A DNA stretch of 56,276 nt from Sphingomonas asaccharolytica NBRC 15499 (GCF_001598355.1 NZ_BCYU01000024.1:1-56276), one strand, 5' to 3'. Shown: positions 15,460 to 24,039, counted from the stretch's first letter. The notes: generated by a model not told the origin, from the sequence alone. Numbers and translations: made by a program.

Positions 15460-16379
15460 GATGCGCCGTTCCTCAGGCCGATCGACGCCCAATGCTCCTC
15501 CAGGGCCGCAATCGTCGCGGCGACGCGATCGAAGCCGAGCGGGCGCCTGAGTCGGAAGATGCCTGCCGTCGTGGCGATCTTCGCACCTCCTTGGAAGTAA
15601 GCTTCCCGTTGTCCCAGGCGTCGGACCAATAGTGGGCGATAAGCGTTGGCGGCGATCAATTTGGTGGCGTCGACGACATTTGGCCGCTCGACCCTCGGCT
15701 GCTGCGAATCGCGAACTTCTCCAAGCACATAGATCGCACCCACCGCGACCGGCACATCGCTCGCGGTGGCGGGGTGGACATAGAATTTGCGCAAACGGTT
15801 GCGCATCGGGTCACCGCGGCGGCTGTCGAGTCCTAGTTCGGCGATGCTCCTTTCCCACAAGCGCAACAGGCGACCGTCGGCGTGAGTGTGTGGGATGCCA
15901 TCTTCACCCAGTTCGATCGCGCACTGGTCGTCCGCAACGAGCGGATAGCCACGCTCGACGAGTGCCGCCGCCAGTGTCGATTTGCCCGCGCCCGAAACAC
16001 CGCAGAACAACACCGCCTTGCCGCCGGCCAGTACCGCGCTGGCATGGAGGACGAGGTGGTTGCGCTGATGGAGGAGGATGCCGAACACGCTGCCTGACAG
16101 GAACACCGAGATATCCTGAGGCGTCGCGGCATCCTCCGCCTCGAACGCGATCGAGCGCCCCTCCTCAAGCAGGAAGCGCGCGATGTTGGGAATGCGCAGC
16201 AGGAAGCGATTACCCGCTCGCTGCCAGGTCGGGCCGACGGCCTCGGCGGCATCGAGCGTCATCGGTACCAGTTGGCGCCGAATCGTGACGTCGATTGGCT
16301 GTTCGGAATTGCCGGGTATCAGTCCCGGCAGGTCCATATCGCTGGCAACCGCTAGACCCGAAACCCGATACCGATACAC
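15456..16379 (-). CDS. HprK-related serine kinase of the RiPP cluster
   Basis: This is a 307-residue P-loop kinase related to HPr kinase/phosphorylase. GTG 16379 has a G-rich SD (GGGGGG, 16387-16392). The Walker A loop is GVSGAGKST (127-135), preceded by LHASAV and followed by ADDQCAIE with the Asp pair at 150-151. The N-terminal 100 residues (YRVSGLAVASDMDLPGL) are typical of the kinases in lasso clusters, and there is no PTS HPr nearby. In the paeninodin family such kinases phosphorylate the C-terminal Ser of the precursor; the candidate precursor here ends in Ser. The gene is coupled to the downstream sulfotransferase by GTGA. Activity on this peptide is inference. Confidence 0.85.
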   Translation of the reverse strand: MYRYRVSGLAVASDMDLPGLIPGNSEQPIDVTIRRQLVPMTLDAAEAVGPTWQRAGNRFLLRIPNIARFLLEEGRSIAFEAEDAATPQDISVFLSGSVFGILLHQRNHLVLHASAVLAGGKAVLFCGVSGAGKSTLAAALVERGYPLVADDQCAIELGEDGIPHTHADGRLLRLWERSIAELGLDSRRGDPMRNRLRKFYVHPATASDVPVAVGAIYVLGEVRDSQQPRVERPNVVDATKLIAANAYRPLLVRRLGQREAYFQGGAKIATTAGIFRLRRPLGFDRVAATIAALEEHWASIGLRNGAS

Positions 16380-16493
16380 TCCGACACCCCCCGGTGATTG
16401 CTCTCAGGGCATACGAAGGACTGCTGGGCCGTTCAAGGAATCAGTACACGTCCCTCAAGCGGGCAGCGCCGAGAAACCGTGGCGAAATAAATA

Positions 16494-17684
16494 TTAAGCG
16501 TACTGCGCCAGGGCCTTCAGCTGTCGATGCGGCTCGTCGAGATGGATAGCAACCGCGGCGCGGACAGCTTCGCACGCATTGCGACGTTTGGCCTCGGCGT
16601 CGGGCTCGAAGGCGAAATTCGGCGATTTGGCATCCCACGTCGCCGCCGCGTGCATCGTGGCGAGCGCTTCAGCATCGGGCGCGATTCCGAAATGCGGCAG
16701 GATTCGCCGTTCTACGGCGTCAGGCAGGTCAGCATAATCGACGAACAGGCCCCCACCGACTTCGGCATAGTCCACCGCCGCCTGGGTGATGCGATTGAGC
16801 ACGCGGGCGATATAATCCTCGGTCGACAGGCTCAGCGGATCTGGAATGGCAAAGACCGAATCGAGGTGGGTGCCGACCACTGTCTGCAATCCGCGCGCGC
16901 GCATCTGCGATACCATCACCTCCGTGGGCTCACGGAACAAGAACAACCAAGGTGTGTCAGGAAAGGCCGCGCGGAACAGCGGCAGCGCCAGGCTGTGCCA
17001 GCTGTCGGTCTTGATGACGTGGTGACGACGGTTGCCGAAGCGATCTCGGCCAAGCGTGGCGGCCATGCCGCGCAATAGCGCGAGGCGCTGTTCGAGGGGC
17101 GCGTCGGGATGGCTATGCACGAGTTGAACCGCCGCATCGAGCGATGGCGCCTCCGATACCGCTACGACCCCGGGTATCGCCGCCAGCATCCGCGACACCA
17201 GGGTCGAGCCGCAGCGCGACATATGAAAGATCAAGCCGTCCGGGCTCGAGTAGGCATCCGGAGGGCGTGTCGCAGCAAGCATGGCGAGCGGTGTGCATAC
17301 GCGGAGCAGCGAATTGATTGGCAGCCGACGGGCGCGGCCCAGAGACGTTTCGAAGAACGAATCGCTGAGCGGCGTGTCGCCGAAATGAACCCAGTCCACC
17401 GCGAGCTGGCCAGGTGCCTGGACGATCGCGGCTGGCAGCCAGTTGCGGCCCGGCCATTCCATCATCGTCACTGGCGTTTCGGCGAAACGATCAATACCCA
17501 GCGGGTCGCGCCGCCCAGCAGCCAGGATCGCATCGGCCGTCATCGCGATCCCGCCACCACGCGCCGCTTCGGCCGCGGCAGAGGCGAACGCGTCGCGATC
17601 TTCGATGGGCGCGAGCCGATCGGCGATCGCCTCATCGGCCAGGATCATCGCACGCAAGCGGGCAAGGGCGTCGGGATCGGACAT
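16494..17684 (-). CDS. Nif11-like domain fused to a sulfotransferase
   Basis: This is a 396-residue protein starting at ATG 17684 (MSDPDALARLRAM). Residues 1-60 look like a Nif11-type helical domain (DALARLRAMILADEAIADRL, then an Ala-rich stretch ending GIAMTADAILAAG), a domain best known as a leader in some RiPP precursors. A conserved linker (WLPAAIVQ, DWVHFGDTPL) leads to a sulfotransferase domain with the 5' loop SRCGSTLVSRML (about 178-189) and the FREPTEVMVSQ site. There is no SD of note. The gene is divergent from the hydroxylase, 18 bp apart, and 114 bp upstream of the kinase gene. Whether the Nif11-like part recognises a protein partner is unknown. The longer frame to 18305 is a shadow. 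Confidence 0.75.
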   Translation of the reverse strand: MSDPDALARLRAMILADEAIADRLAPIEDRDAFASAAAEAARGGGIAMTADAILAAGRRDPLGIDRFAETPVTMMEWPGRNWLPAAIVQAPGQLAVDWVHFGDTPLSDSFFETSLGRARRLPINSLLRVCTPLAMLAATRPPDAYSSPDGLIFHMSRCGSTLVSRMLAAIPGVVAVSEAPSLDAAVQLVHSHPDAPLEQRLALLRGMAATLGRDRFGNRRHHVIKTDSWHSLALPLFRAAFPDTPWLFLFREPTEVMVSQMRARGLQTVVGTHLDSVFAIPDPLSLSTEDYIARVLNRITQAAVDYAEVGGGLFVDYADLPDAVERRILPHFGIAPDAEALATMHAAATWDAKSPNFAFEPDAEAKRRNACEAVRAAVAIHLDEPHRQLKALAQYA

Positions 17685-17702
17685 CGGGCGCTTGGCAATC
17701 GG

Positions 17703-18359
17703 ATGAGAGGAGGAATAGGGTCGATACCGGCCGCCCAGGAACACGCGGCTGAGGGGAGCCTTATCCTGACCGAATGGACGCAACAACCGGCCTTGACGCT
17801 GCCCGATCGCGCCCGGCTGGCACTGGCGTTCGACCCGGCGCAGTTGCAGGCCGATCTCGCGGCGGTCGAGGCGATGACCTGGACCGACCATTTCGTCCGC
17901 CAGAATTACGAGGGACAATGGGACGTCCTGCCGCTGCGCCATCAGGCGGGCGCGACGCATCCGATCATGCAAGCCGCATCGCCGCCCGACGCGACCGAGT
18001 TCGTCGATGCTGCGATCCTCGACCGTACGCCTTACTTCCGCGAGGTTATGGCGGCCTTCGCTTGCCCGTTGAAGGTCGTGCGGCTGATGCGGTTGACACC
18101 GGGGTCGCGGATCAAGGAGCATGAGGATTACGATTTGGCGGCCGACTGGGGGCAGGCACGGCTGCATATCCCGATCACCACCAATCCCGGCGTGACCTTT
18201 CTTCTGAACCGCTTGCCGGTGCCGATGGCGCCGGGTGAGACCTGGTATGTGCGCCTGTCCGATCCGCACGCGGTGACCAATCACGGCGACACCGACCGCG
18301 TCCATCTGGTGATCGACTGCATTGCGAACGATTGGCTGATCGAGCAGATTGCGGCGTGA
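17703..18359 (+). CDS. Aspartyl/asparaginyl beta-hydroxylase-like dioxygenase
   Basis: This is a cupin-fold Fe(II)/2-oxoglutarate oxygenase of the AspH family. With ATG 17703 the likely iron ligands are His140 (IKEHED) and His189 (DPHAVTN), and Arg199 (DRVHLVID) would bind 2-oxoglutarate; RLHIPITTN is also a family motif. The start is uncertain: the first 20 residues are poorly protein-like and TTG 17793 gives a 188-residue protein that still holds the whole domain. It is divergent from the Nif11-sulfotransferase and overlaps the FkbM gene by 4 bp (GTGA). The expected product is a beta-hydroxylated Asp or Asn; the candidate precursor has only one Asp in its core, so other targets are possible. 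Confidence 0.8.
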   Translation: MRGGIGSIPAAQEHAAEGSLILTEWTQQPALTLPDRARLALAFDPAQLQADLAAVEAMTWTDHFVRQNYEGQWDVLPLRHQAGATHPIMQAASPPDATEFVDAAILDRTPYFREVMAAFACPLKVVRLMRLTPGSRIKEHEDYDLAADWGQARLHIPITTNPGVTFLLNRLPVPMAPGETWYVRLSDPHAVTNHGDTDRVHLVIDCIANDWLIEQIAA

Positions 18360-19159
18360 CGCGTCACCGCTTCGACCGGTTGCGGCTCATCCAGACGCAG
18401 ATCAACGAGCGGCCACGGCTGCGCGAATGGCTGACGCGGCTGCGCCATGGCGCGCGCGACCTGGATGTCGTGCTGTTCAAGCGCAAGCTCAGGATCAACG
18501 CGTTGCGCGAGAATGGCTATTATCGTGCCGCGCGGCTGGCGCACGCCAACAGCCTGTTGCGTGACGAGACATTGGTGATGCAGCGGGTCAGCATGATGCT
18601 GGGCGACGGAGTGACCTTTGTCGATGTCGGCGCCAATATCGGCATCTTCTCTGCGGTCATCGCCGATGCCCAGCGATTGTTCCGCGATTTTCGCGTGGTT
18701 GCATTCGAGGCCGACCCGGCGACGTTCGCGCGGCTCGCGGCCAATGCCGAACGCTTCGGGTTCGACGCGGTCAACATTGCCCTGGCGGCGCAAGTCGGCG
18801 AGCTCGACTTCTCGACCGGCGCGGTGTCGGGGATCGCGACGCGGCGCGACCGGGCAGGGCGCGCGCACATCGCCGGGCGCGGCTTTACCGTGGCGGCGCG
18901 ACGGCTCGACAGTTTCGACCTGCCGGGCAAGCTGGTGATCAAGATCGACGTCGAGCAAATGGAGCTAGAGGTACTCGAAGGCGCACGCGGACTGTTCGAC
19001 GCGGGGCGGATCGCGGCGGTCTATCTCGATGAGTTCGACGACAAGGCGGCGGTGCTCGATTTCCTCTCCGCATATGGATTTGACTTGATCGCGCCCGCGC
19101 GCCTCAACCCATTCGCGCCCGGCGGTCGCGCGCTGTTCGCGATTCGCCGCGACCGCTAA
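18356..19159 (+). CDS. FkbM family methyltransferase (RiPP region)
   Basis: This is a 267-residue SAM-dependent O-methyltransferase of the FkbM type. GTG 18356 overlaps the hydroxylase stop as GTGA. The SAM motif is FVDVGANIGIFSAV, then VAFEADP, and IKIDVEQMELEVLEGA, where other FkbM proteins have IKIDVEGxE; here Gln-Met replaces Gly-x, a possible active-site change. A helical N-terminal extension of about 80 residues (RPRLREWLTRLRHGARDLD) precedes the domain. Since the hydroxylase and FkbM are a coupled pair next to the RiPP genes, they may act in sequence on one substrate. It differs clearly from the four FkbM genes in the polysaccharide region. Confidence 0.85.
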   Translation: MTRHRFDRLRLIQTQINERPRLREWLTRLRHGARDLDVVLFKRKLRINALRENGYYRAARLAHANSLLRDETLVMQRVSMMLGDGVTFVDVGANIGIFSAVIADAQRLFRDFRVVAFEADPATFARLAANAERFGFDAVNIALAAQVGELDFSTGAVSGIATRRDRAGRAHIAGRGFTVAARRLDSFDLPGKLVIKIDVEQMELEVLEGARGLFDAGRIAAVYLDEFDDKAAVLDFLSAYGFDLIAPARLNPFAPGGRALFAIRRDR

Positions 19160-20049
19160 CCCAGAATAGGCCCCAAGAGCTTGTCTGATGTATCGCGACC
19201 GATAGGAGCACATCGTGTAATTTCTGTACAGCGCGCGCCTTGAGCAGGGTTGAGGCCGGTGCATAGGTGCATCAATATGCAGCCGAGACCCTGCGAGTCA
19301 CTGATGAAAGGCATCTCCGGCGCCAGGGACGCGAATTTTAGCGCGGTTGCCGCTTTTGCAACTCAGCAGCCTGTCAACAGTAGTGATCTGCACGTCTCAC
19401 TCGTCTGGTTCGAGCCGGTCGCGTTGTTTGCCGAAGGCGCGAGCCGTTGGTTGTTTCAGCGTTGCCTTTCGCTTCGCGTGGCTATCCCCGACGAAGCGAT
19501 ATCGAAGAGACTCTTGTCCTGCGCTACGTACCGCGAATGGTGAAAGTTTTCGCACACTCCGATTCAATCAACCTGACCGTTCAAGTGATGACGGCGGGCA
19601 GCGATCCGTTCTGTCGGGACTAGCGACGACGCCGGCTTGAACCGCGGGCAATCATAGCTAAAGTTGGTTCAACGACATCGGGAGAAGTGAGATGGCGCAT
19701 TATTACGGTGCTGGAGGGCGCCGCCAGCCGCGGCTGGCTCGTCCGAGACGGCAGTGTCGGCCATCCGCCACCGTACTTCAATTGGCTCGATACTCGCGAG
19801 ACACATCGCAGTCAGATGCTCGATTTCGAGGCGCAGAAGGACGCTGCCGTCAGCTTCCATGTTTCGGTACCATCGGATGCGGGTCGGACAAAGACACCTA
19901 GATGCGGGCGTCAGCCATTTCTCTTCGACAGCCACTTCGGTGAGCATTCTTCTATTTCGGCAAGGCCGGCTCCGGGATTGCGACGCTCATCTTCAATACG
20001 ATCCAAAGGATACTCTTGCCGTTCTGACGGGCACGGTGTCTGAACCGAC
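19160..20049. other. 890-bp stretch without a convincing gene
   Basis: No frame in this stretch combines a good start, protein-like composition and a recognisable family. The two best frames are 19250-19543 (+, 97 codons, with a plausible segment FSAVAAFATQQPVNSSDLHV) and 19687-20043 (+, GTG start, segment ITVLEGAASRGWLVRDGSVG). Neither has an SD at a suitable distance. The G+C content looks lower and codon use is mixed, as in decayed or transferred DNA. It separates the RiPP cluster from the polysaccharide locus. Confidence 0.55.
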
Positions 20050-20598
20050 ATGATACGGGATAGCGTGCTGATCTGTATTTTCGTGCTGCTTGGGTGGCAA
20101 TCCGTGGCGACTCCGCCGGAGTCCGATGACATCGTGGTCACTGCAACCCGCGACAAAGACAAATGTGTCGTGCGCTATGCCGATAGGGAGATGAACGACG
20201 CGGAGCTCGACAAACGCGCTGCCTCATGGAAACTTGGGGAATCGGTTCGTCTGATTGCGCGCGACGTCGACTTTGACTGCGCCCGCAAGATCGCTACGAA
20301 ATTGTTCGCGCGCGGCGTGATGAGGGTCATATTCGTAGATCCGAACGGAAAGCCTTCTCGTCCGTTTGAATCCAAGTCGAAATTGCCGGACTACAGGGTC
20401 AAAGGGTCACTGGCCCCGCCTGATGATCAGGGGGGGTATTTGGACACCCGTGCAAGAGAGCACAATTTCATCTCGCGCAGTGCCGCAGGACTGATACAGC
20501 AGGGAAAGTGCGGCGAGGCTCGCGACTTTGCCTTGCGCGAAGGCGACCTCGATGCCGCCGCCGCTGTCGCGGCAATCTGTCGCGCGCAGGATAAGTAG
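20050..20598 (+). CDS. Exported hypothetical protein (182 aa)
   Basis: The family is not recognised with certainty. An N-terminal signal peptide (MIRDSVLICIFVLLGWQSVA) is followed by DDIVVTATRDKDKCVVRYAD, a pattern I have seen in small periplasmic sphingomonad proteins of unknown function. Two Cys in the middle (KCVV and DFDCARKI) and two near the C-terminus (GKCGEARD, AAICRAQ) could form disulfides. The C-terminal part is helical and Ala-rich. There is no strong SD before ATG 20050. A G7 run at 20430-20436 lies inside it. It stands alone before an FkbM gene on the same strand. Confidence 0.6.
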   Translation: MIRDSVLICIFVLLGWQSVATPPESDDIVVTATRDKDKCVVRYADREMNDAELDKRAASWKLGESVRLIARDVDFDCARKIATKLFARGVMRVIFVDPNGKPSRPFESKSKLPDYRVKGSLAPPDDQGGYLDTRAREHNFISRSAAGLIQQGKCGEARDFALREGDLDAAAAVAAICRAQDK

Positions 20599-20637
20599 CG
20601 ATACGCCCTTGTGCTTAGCGAGATGGCGCTGTCGATC

Positions 20638-20656
20638 GTCGCCGGGTTCCGGCGAC
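20638..20656 (+). terminator. GC-rich hairpin after the exported protein gene
   Basis: GTCGCCGG (20638-20645) and CCGGCGAC (20649-20656) form a perfect 8-bp stem with a GTT loop, 40 bp after the stop codon. No U-run follows, so it is at best a weak or Rho-assisted terminator. Confidence 0.35.
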
Positions 20657-20726
20657 AGGCAATCAGCTAGACGGCAAATACTCAATCGGTTGGGGTTGCC
20701 AGCTTTTCACTGAGGTCCTAGCGCCG

Positions 20727-21602
20727 GTGGGATTTCTCGGGAGGTTCAGGTTGACCGTCAGATGGCTGGCTGTGCGAGTGCTAGGGGTCATTTTGCGTCG
20801 ACTGCCACGGTGGTATCGCTTTCGTTTTTATTCGCGCATTGTTGGAAAGCCGTTTGCGCCTGGGGTTTTTCACGATTGGGTCCGCCGTCCGGTCCAGCCG
20901 CACAATTATGTCATGAACTTAGACATGGCGGACTGGATGGAGCGGTTCGCCGCCATCGGGGGAATGTTTTATGAGCTGGAGGCCGTCCTCACGGTTGAAC
21001 GGCGTGTTGGCGAGGGTGACGTATTCATCGACGTTGGCGGAAACGTCGGATTCATAAGCCTAACGGCTTCAAGAATAGTGGGCGCAGGCGGCAAGGTATT
21101 CTATGTCGAGCCGAATGCAAAGCTCCGCGCCCGTTTCGCTGACACAATATCTGCCAACCAGATCGCTAACGTCGAGATAGTGCCCGCAGGATTCGGCGCG
21201 GTGAGCGGCGAAATGAAGTTGCAGGAAAGTAACCATCACGGGCTGGGCAAACTGACCTCCGGCACTGGCGTAAAGATCGAGCGCGGTGACGTATTGTTGC
21301 CCCGTGTCGCCGCAAATGCTTCGCTGTTTGTGAAAATTGATGTGGAAGGATTTGAGGAGATGGCATTGGCCGGGATGCCGGAGATCCGCGCACGGCCACG
21401 GACGCAGTTCCTTGTGGAGGTCACTGACGCTTGGCTCAGGGAGCGGGGCGGTGGCGCGGCTTCGCTGATCGAAACAATGGCGGCAGATGGGTACGACGCT
21501 TACCTACCAGTTGCGCAGCGCGACGGTTCGCTCGAGTTCCGCCCCGTCGCGGGGCCGTTGCCTCAGAATCAATATGATCTGCTCTTCACACGCGCGCTCT
21601 AA
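20727..21602 (+). CDS. FkbM family methyltransferase
   Basis: This is a 291-residue SAM-dependent methyltransferase starting at GTG 20727. A basic amphipathic N-terminus (LGRFRLTVRWLAVRVLGVIL) could sit on the membrane. The core has FIDVGGNVGFISLTASRIVG, YVEPNAKLRARF and VKIDVEGFEEMALAG, all intact FkbM motifs. It is a single gene between two blocks on the other strand. In polysaccharide loci FkbM enzymes usually methylate sugar hydroxyls; that role is inferred from the neighbourhood. Confidence 0.87.
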   Translation: MGFLGRFRLTVRWLAVRVLGVILRRLPRWYRFRFYSRIVGKPFAPGVFHDWVRRPVQPHNYVMNLDMADWMERFAAIGGMFYELEAVLTVERRVGEGDVFIDVGGNVGFISLTASRIVGAGGKVFYVEPNAKLRARFADTISANQIANVEIVPAGFGAVSGEMKLQESNHHGLGKLTSGTGVKIERGDVLLPRVAANASLFVKIDVEGFEEMALAGMPEIRARPRTQFLVEVTDAWLRERGGGAASLIETMAADGYDAYLPVAQRDGSLEFRPVAGPLPQNQYDLLFTRAL

Positions 21603-21673
21603 TAGGTCTCACCGAAACGGAACCGAACGGAAGCGCCGCACGGCAACGCGCCTCTAACGTAACGGTTCTCGCC

Positions 21674-22672
21674 TCAGACGTTATGGTAGTCGCGGTACCA
21701 GTTGACGAAGTTTGGTACCCCCACCTCGATCGGCGTCGTTGGACTGAATCCCAAGTCGCGTTCGATCGCGCTGATGTCGGCGTAGGTCGCGGGCACGTCG
21801 CCCGGTTGCATCGGCTGATAGTCGCGGATCGCCTTCACCCCGCAGGCATTCTCGATCAGGTCGATCATCTTGCCGAGCTCTTCGGAGCGATGGTTGCCGA
21901 TATTGTAGATGGCGTGCGGCGTGCGGCTGCCACCGGCCTTTTCCTCGCCATCGTCCTTGGGCGCCGAATCGAGGCACGAAACCACGCCGGTGACGATGTC
22001 GTCGATATAGGTGAAGTCGCGGCGCATATCGCCATTGTTGAATACCGGGATCGGGCGGCCTTCCAGGATCGCCTTGGTGAAGATCCACATTGCCATGTCG
22101 GGGCGGCCCCAGGGGCCATAGACGGTGAAGAAACGCAGGCCAGTCTGCGGCAGCCGGTATAAGCTGGCATAGGTCTCGCTCATCAACTCGTCGGCCTTCT
22201 TGGTCGCCGCATAGAGCGACAGCGGGTGGTCGACGCGATCCTCGACGCGGAAGGGGAGCTGGTCGTTGCCGCCATATACCGACGAGGACGAGGCGTAGAC
22301 GAGGTGTTCGAGCTTTCGGTGCCGCGCGATCTCCATCACGTTGAGATGCCCGACCAAGTTCGACTGCACATATGCGCGGGGATTATCGATCGAATAGCGA
22401 ACGCCGGCTTGTGCCCCCAAATGCACGACGCGGTCGAATTTCTTACCTGCGAGTGCCGCCTCCAGCGCTTCGTGATCGGCGAAGTCGACTGGCACGAACT
22501 CGAACCGATTGGTATTGAGTCCGTGGATCAGCGCTAGGCGGTCACGCTTGAGGTTGACCGAATAATAGTCGTTGAGATTGTCGATTCCGATCACGATGTC
22601 GGCGCGCTCGAGCAATCGCCGGATCACCCAACTGCCGATGAACCCAGCCGCGCCGGTGACGAGAACCTTCAT
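21674..22672 (-). CDS. UDP-glucuronate 4-epimerase (NAD-dependent epimerase)
   Basis: This is a 332-residue SDR enzyme converting UDP-GlcA to UDP-GalA. It has the NAD motif TGAAGFIG (6-13), the catalytic Ser in ASSSSVYG (127-134) and Tyr154/Lys158 in YAATKKA. The segment DNLNDYYSVNLKRDRLALI and the GPWGRPDMAMWIF block are typical of the CapI/LpsL type rather than GalE. The gene has normal length and stands next to a UDP-sugar dehydrogenase on the same strand, which can provide the uronic acid substrate. It supplies GalA for the polysaccharide. Confidence 0.88.
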   Translation of the reverse strand: MKVLVTGAAGFIGSWVIRRLLERADIVIGIDNLNDYYSVNLKRDRLALIHGLNTNRFEFVPVDFADHEALEAALAGKKFDRVVHLGAQAGVRYSIDNPRAYVQSNLVGHLNVMEIARHRKLEHLVYASSSSVYGGNDQLPFRVEDRVDHPLSLYAATKKADELMSETYASLYRLPQTGLRFFTVYGPWGRPDMAMWIFTKAILEGRPIPVFNNGDMRRDFTYIDDIVTGVVSCLDSAPKDDGEEKAGGSRTPHAIYNIGNHRSEELGKMIDLIENACGVKAIRDYQPMQPGDVPATYADISAIERDLGFSPTTPIEVGVPNFVNWYRDYHNV

Positions 22673-22779
22673 GCCGTACTCCTATCTCGTCATAGTCTGG
22701 CGTCGGGCTGGGCGCCAGCGCGATGCACCCCGAAATTCCTGCAACGCCACAGGTCTGGGTGCAAGCGGGAATCGACGGA

Positions 22780-24039
22780 TTATAGCGTCCAGCGCGCCAC
22801 GCCGGCTAGGCGAGGGAGCCCGTTCTTGATGTCCGCGAACAATCCGCCGGGGTTGACTAGCGCCGCTAGGCTGTCGCCCATCCTGAGATAATGCGCGTGT
22901 GGTACCGCAAGAACGACCGTGTCGTACCGCCGCGAAAGTGCATCGTGATCAATAGTAATGCCGTATTCTCTTGCCGCCTCGCCTGCATTAGCGAGAGGAT
23001 CGTGCACCGTCACCAAATGTCCCAGCGCGGCGAGACTTGTAACGAGTTCAGCAACCTTTGAATTGCGCAGGTCAGGGACGTTCTCTTTAAAAGTCAGGCC
23101 GAGCACCAATGCCGTGCCGGCCTTTCCAACCCGGGCATGGATCTGCTCCGCGAGCCACCGCCCCATCCCGTCGTTAATCTCACGCCCGGATAGAATTACG
23201 CGCGGGTCGTGGCCTACGCTCTCGGCGAGGTGGCTGAGATAATACGGATCGACTCCGATGCAGTGTCCGCCGACAAGTCCCGGCTGGAATGGCAGAAAGT
23301 TCCATTTGGTGCCCGCCGCAGCCAGCACGTCCCATACCGAAACGCCGATCGCACCGAAGATGTGGGCGATCTCGTTCATGAAGGCAATGTTGATATCGCG
23401 CTGAGCATTTTCGATCGCTTTGGCCGCCTCAGCTGCTTTGATCGACGTTGCTCGGAAGACCCCGCCCGCGGTTACGCCTTCATATAAACTGGCGACGCGA
23501 TCAAGCACGGCGGGCGTCTGCCCCGACACCACCTTAGTGATTCGCTCGATCGTGTGCTCACGGTCGCCTGGGTTAATCCGCTCCGGCGAGTAGCCAAGAA
23601 AGAAGTCTTTCCCGCATTTCAACCCGCTCACGCGCTCGAGTTCAGGTCCGCAAATATCCTCTGTGACGCCGGGATACACGGTGCTCTCGTAGACGACCAC
23701 TGGTGTGCGGTCGGCTCGAATCATTCTTGCCACAGTACGTGTTGCGGCCATCAGGATCGAGAGGTCGGGACGATTGCCCGCGTCAACGGGCGTTGGGACG
23801 GTGACGACGTAAAAGTCTGCGGAGGGGCAATCCTCGGGATTGTTTGTCAGGTGAAGCGCGCTCGATGCAACGGCTGCTCCGTCAAGTTCGCCGGTGCGAT
23901 CGTCGCCAGCCCGAAGCTCGGCGATCCTGGCGGTGTCGATGTCGAAACCCCAGCAGTCGGCCGTTTTCGAAAGGGCGAAGGCCAACGGTAACCCGACATA
24001 GCCAAGACCCACCACAACGACCGTTGTACGTTCAACCAC
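22780..24039 (-). CDS. Nucleotide sugar dehydrogenase (WbpO/TviB-like)
   Basis: This is a 419-residue UDP-sugar 6-dehydrogenase making a uronic acid. GTG 24039 (VVERTTVVVVGLGYVG) with GGAG ten bases upstream is chosen over the longer frame to 24102. It has the NAD motif GLGYVGLP, the catalytic Cys260 in VGGHCIGVDPYYLSH, and the family segments STVYPGVTED and YSPERINPGD. The pattern GLVGGHC with PYYLSH is that of UDP-N-acetyl-hexosamine dehydrogenases (TviB/WbpO) rather than plain UDP-glucose dehydrogenase. It is divergent from a methyltransferase gene. It differs from the WecC at 27.3-28.5 kb. Confidence 0.85.
   Translation of the reverse strand: MVERTTVVVVGLGYVGLPLAFALSKTADCWGFDIDTARIAELRAGDDRTGELDGAAVASSALHLTNNPEDCPSADFYVVTVPTPVDAGNRPDLSILMAATRTVARMIRADRTPVVVYESTVYPGVTEDICGPELERVSGLKCGKDFFLGYSPERINPGDREHTIERITKVVSGQTPAVLDRVASLYEGVTAGGVFRATSIKAAEAAKAIENAQRDINIAFMNEIAHIFGAIGVSVWDVLAAAGTKWNFLPFQPGLVGGHCIGVDPYYLSHLAESVGHDPRVILSGREINDGMGRWLAEQIHARVGKAGTALVLGLTFKENVPDLRNSKVAELVTSLAALGHLVTVHDPLANAGEAAREYGITIDHDALSRRYDTVVLAVPHAHYLRMGDSLAALVNPGGLFADIKNGLPRLAGVARWTL

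Noticed and set aside
16380..16493. A second precursor peptide between the sulfotransferase and the kinase genes
   Set aside because: The 114-bp gap has no ORF with a start and W/Y-x-x-P motif on either strand.
17109..18359. 416-codon continuous plus-strand frame as one protein
   Set aside because: Its first 200 codons are the antisense shadow of the sulfotransferase gene; only the part from about 17703 encodes the AspH-like domain.
19687..20043. 118-codon GTG-start frame
   Set aside because: Protein-like in part, but the GTG lies only 2 bases from the SD-like GGGAGA and the ATG at 19692 is in another frame; no recognisable family and no support from context.
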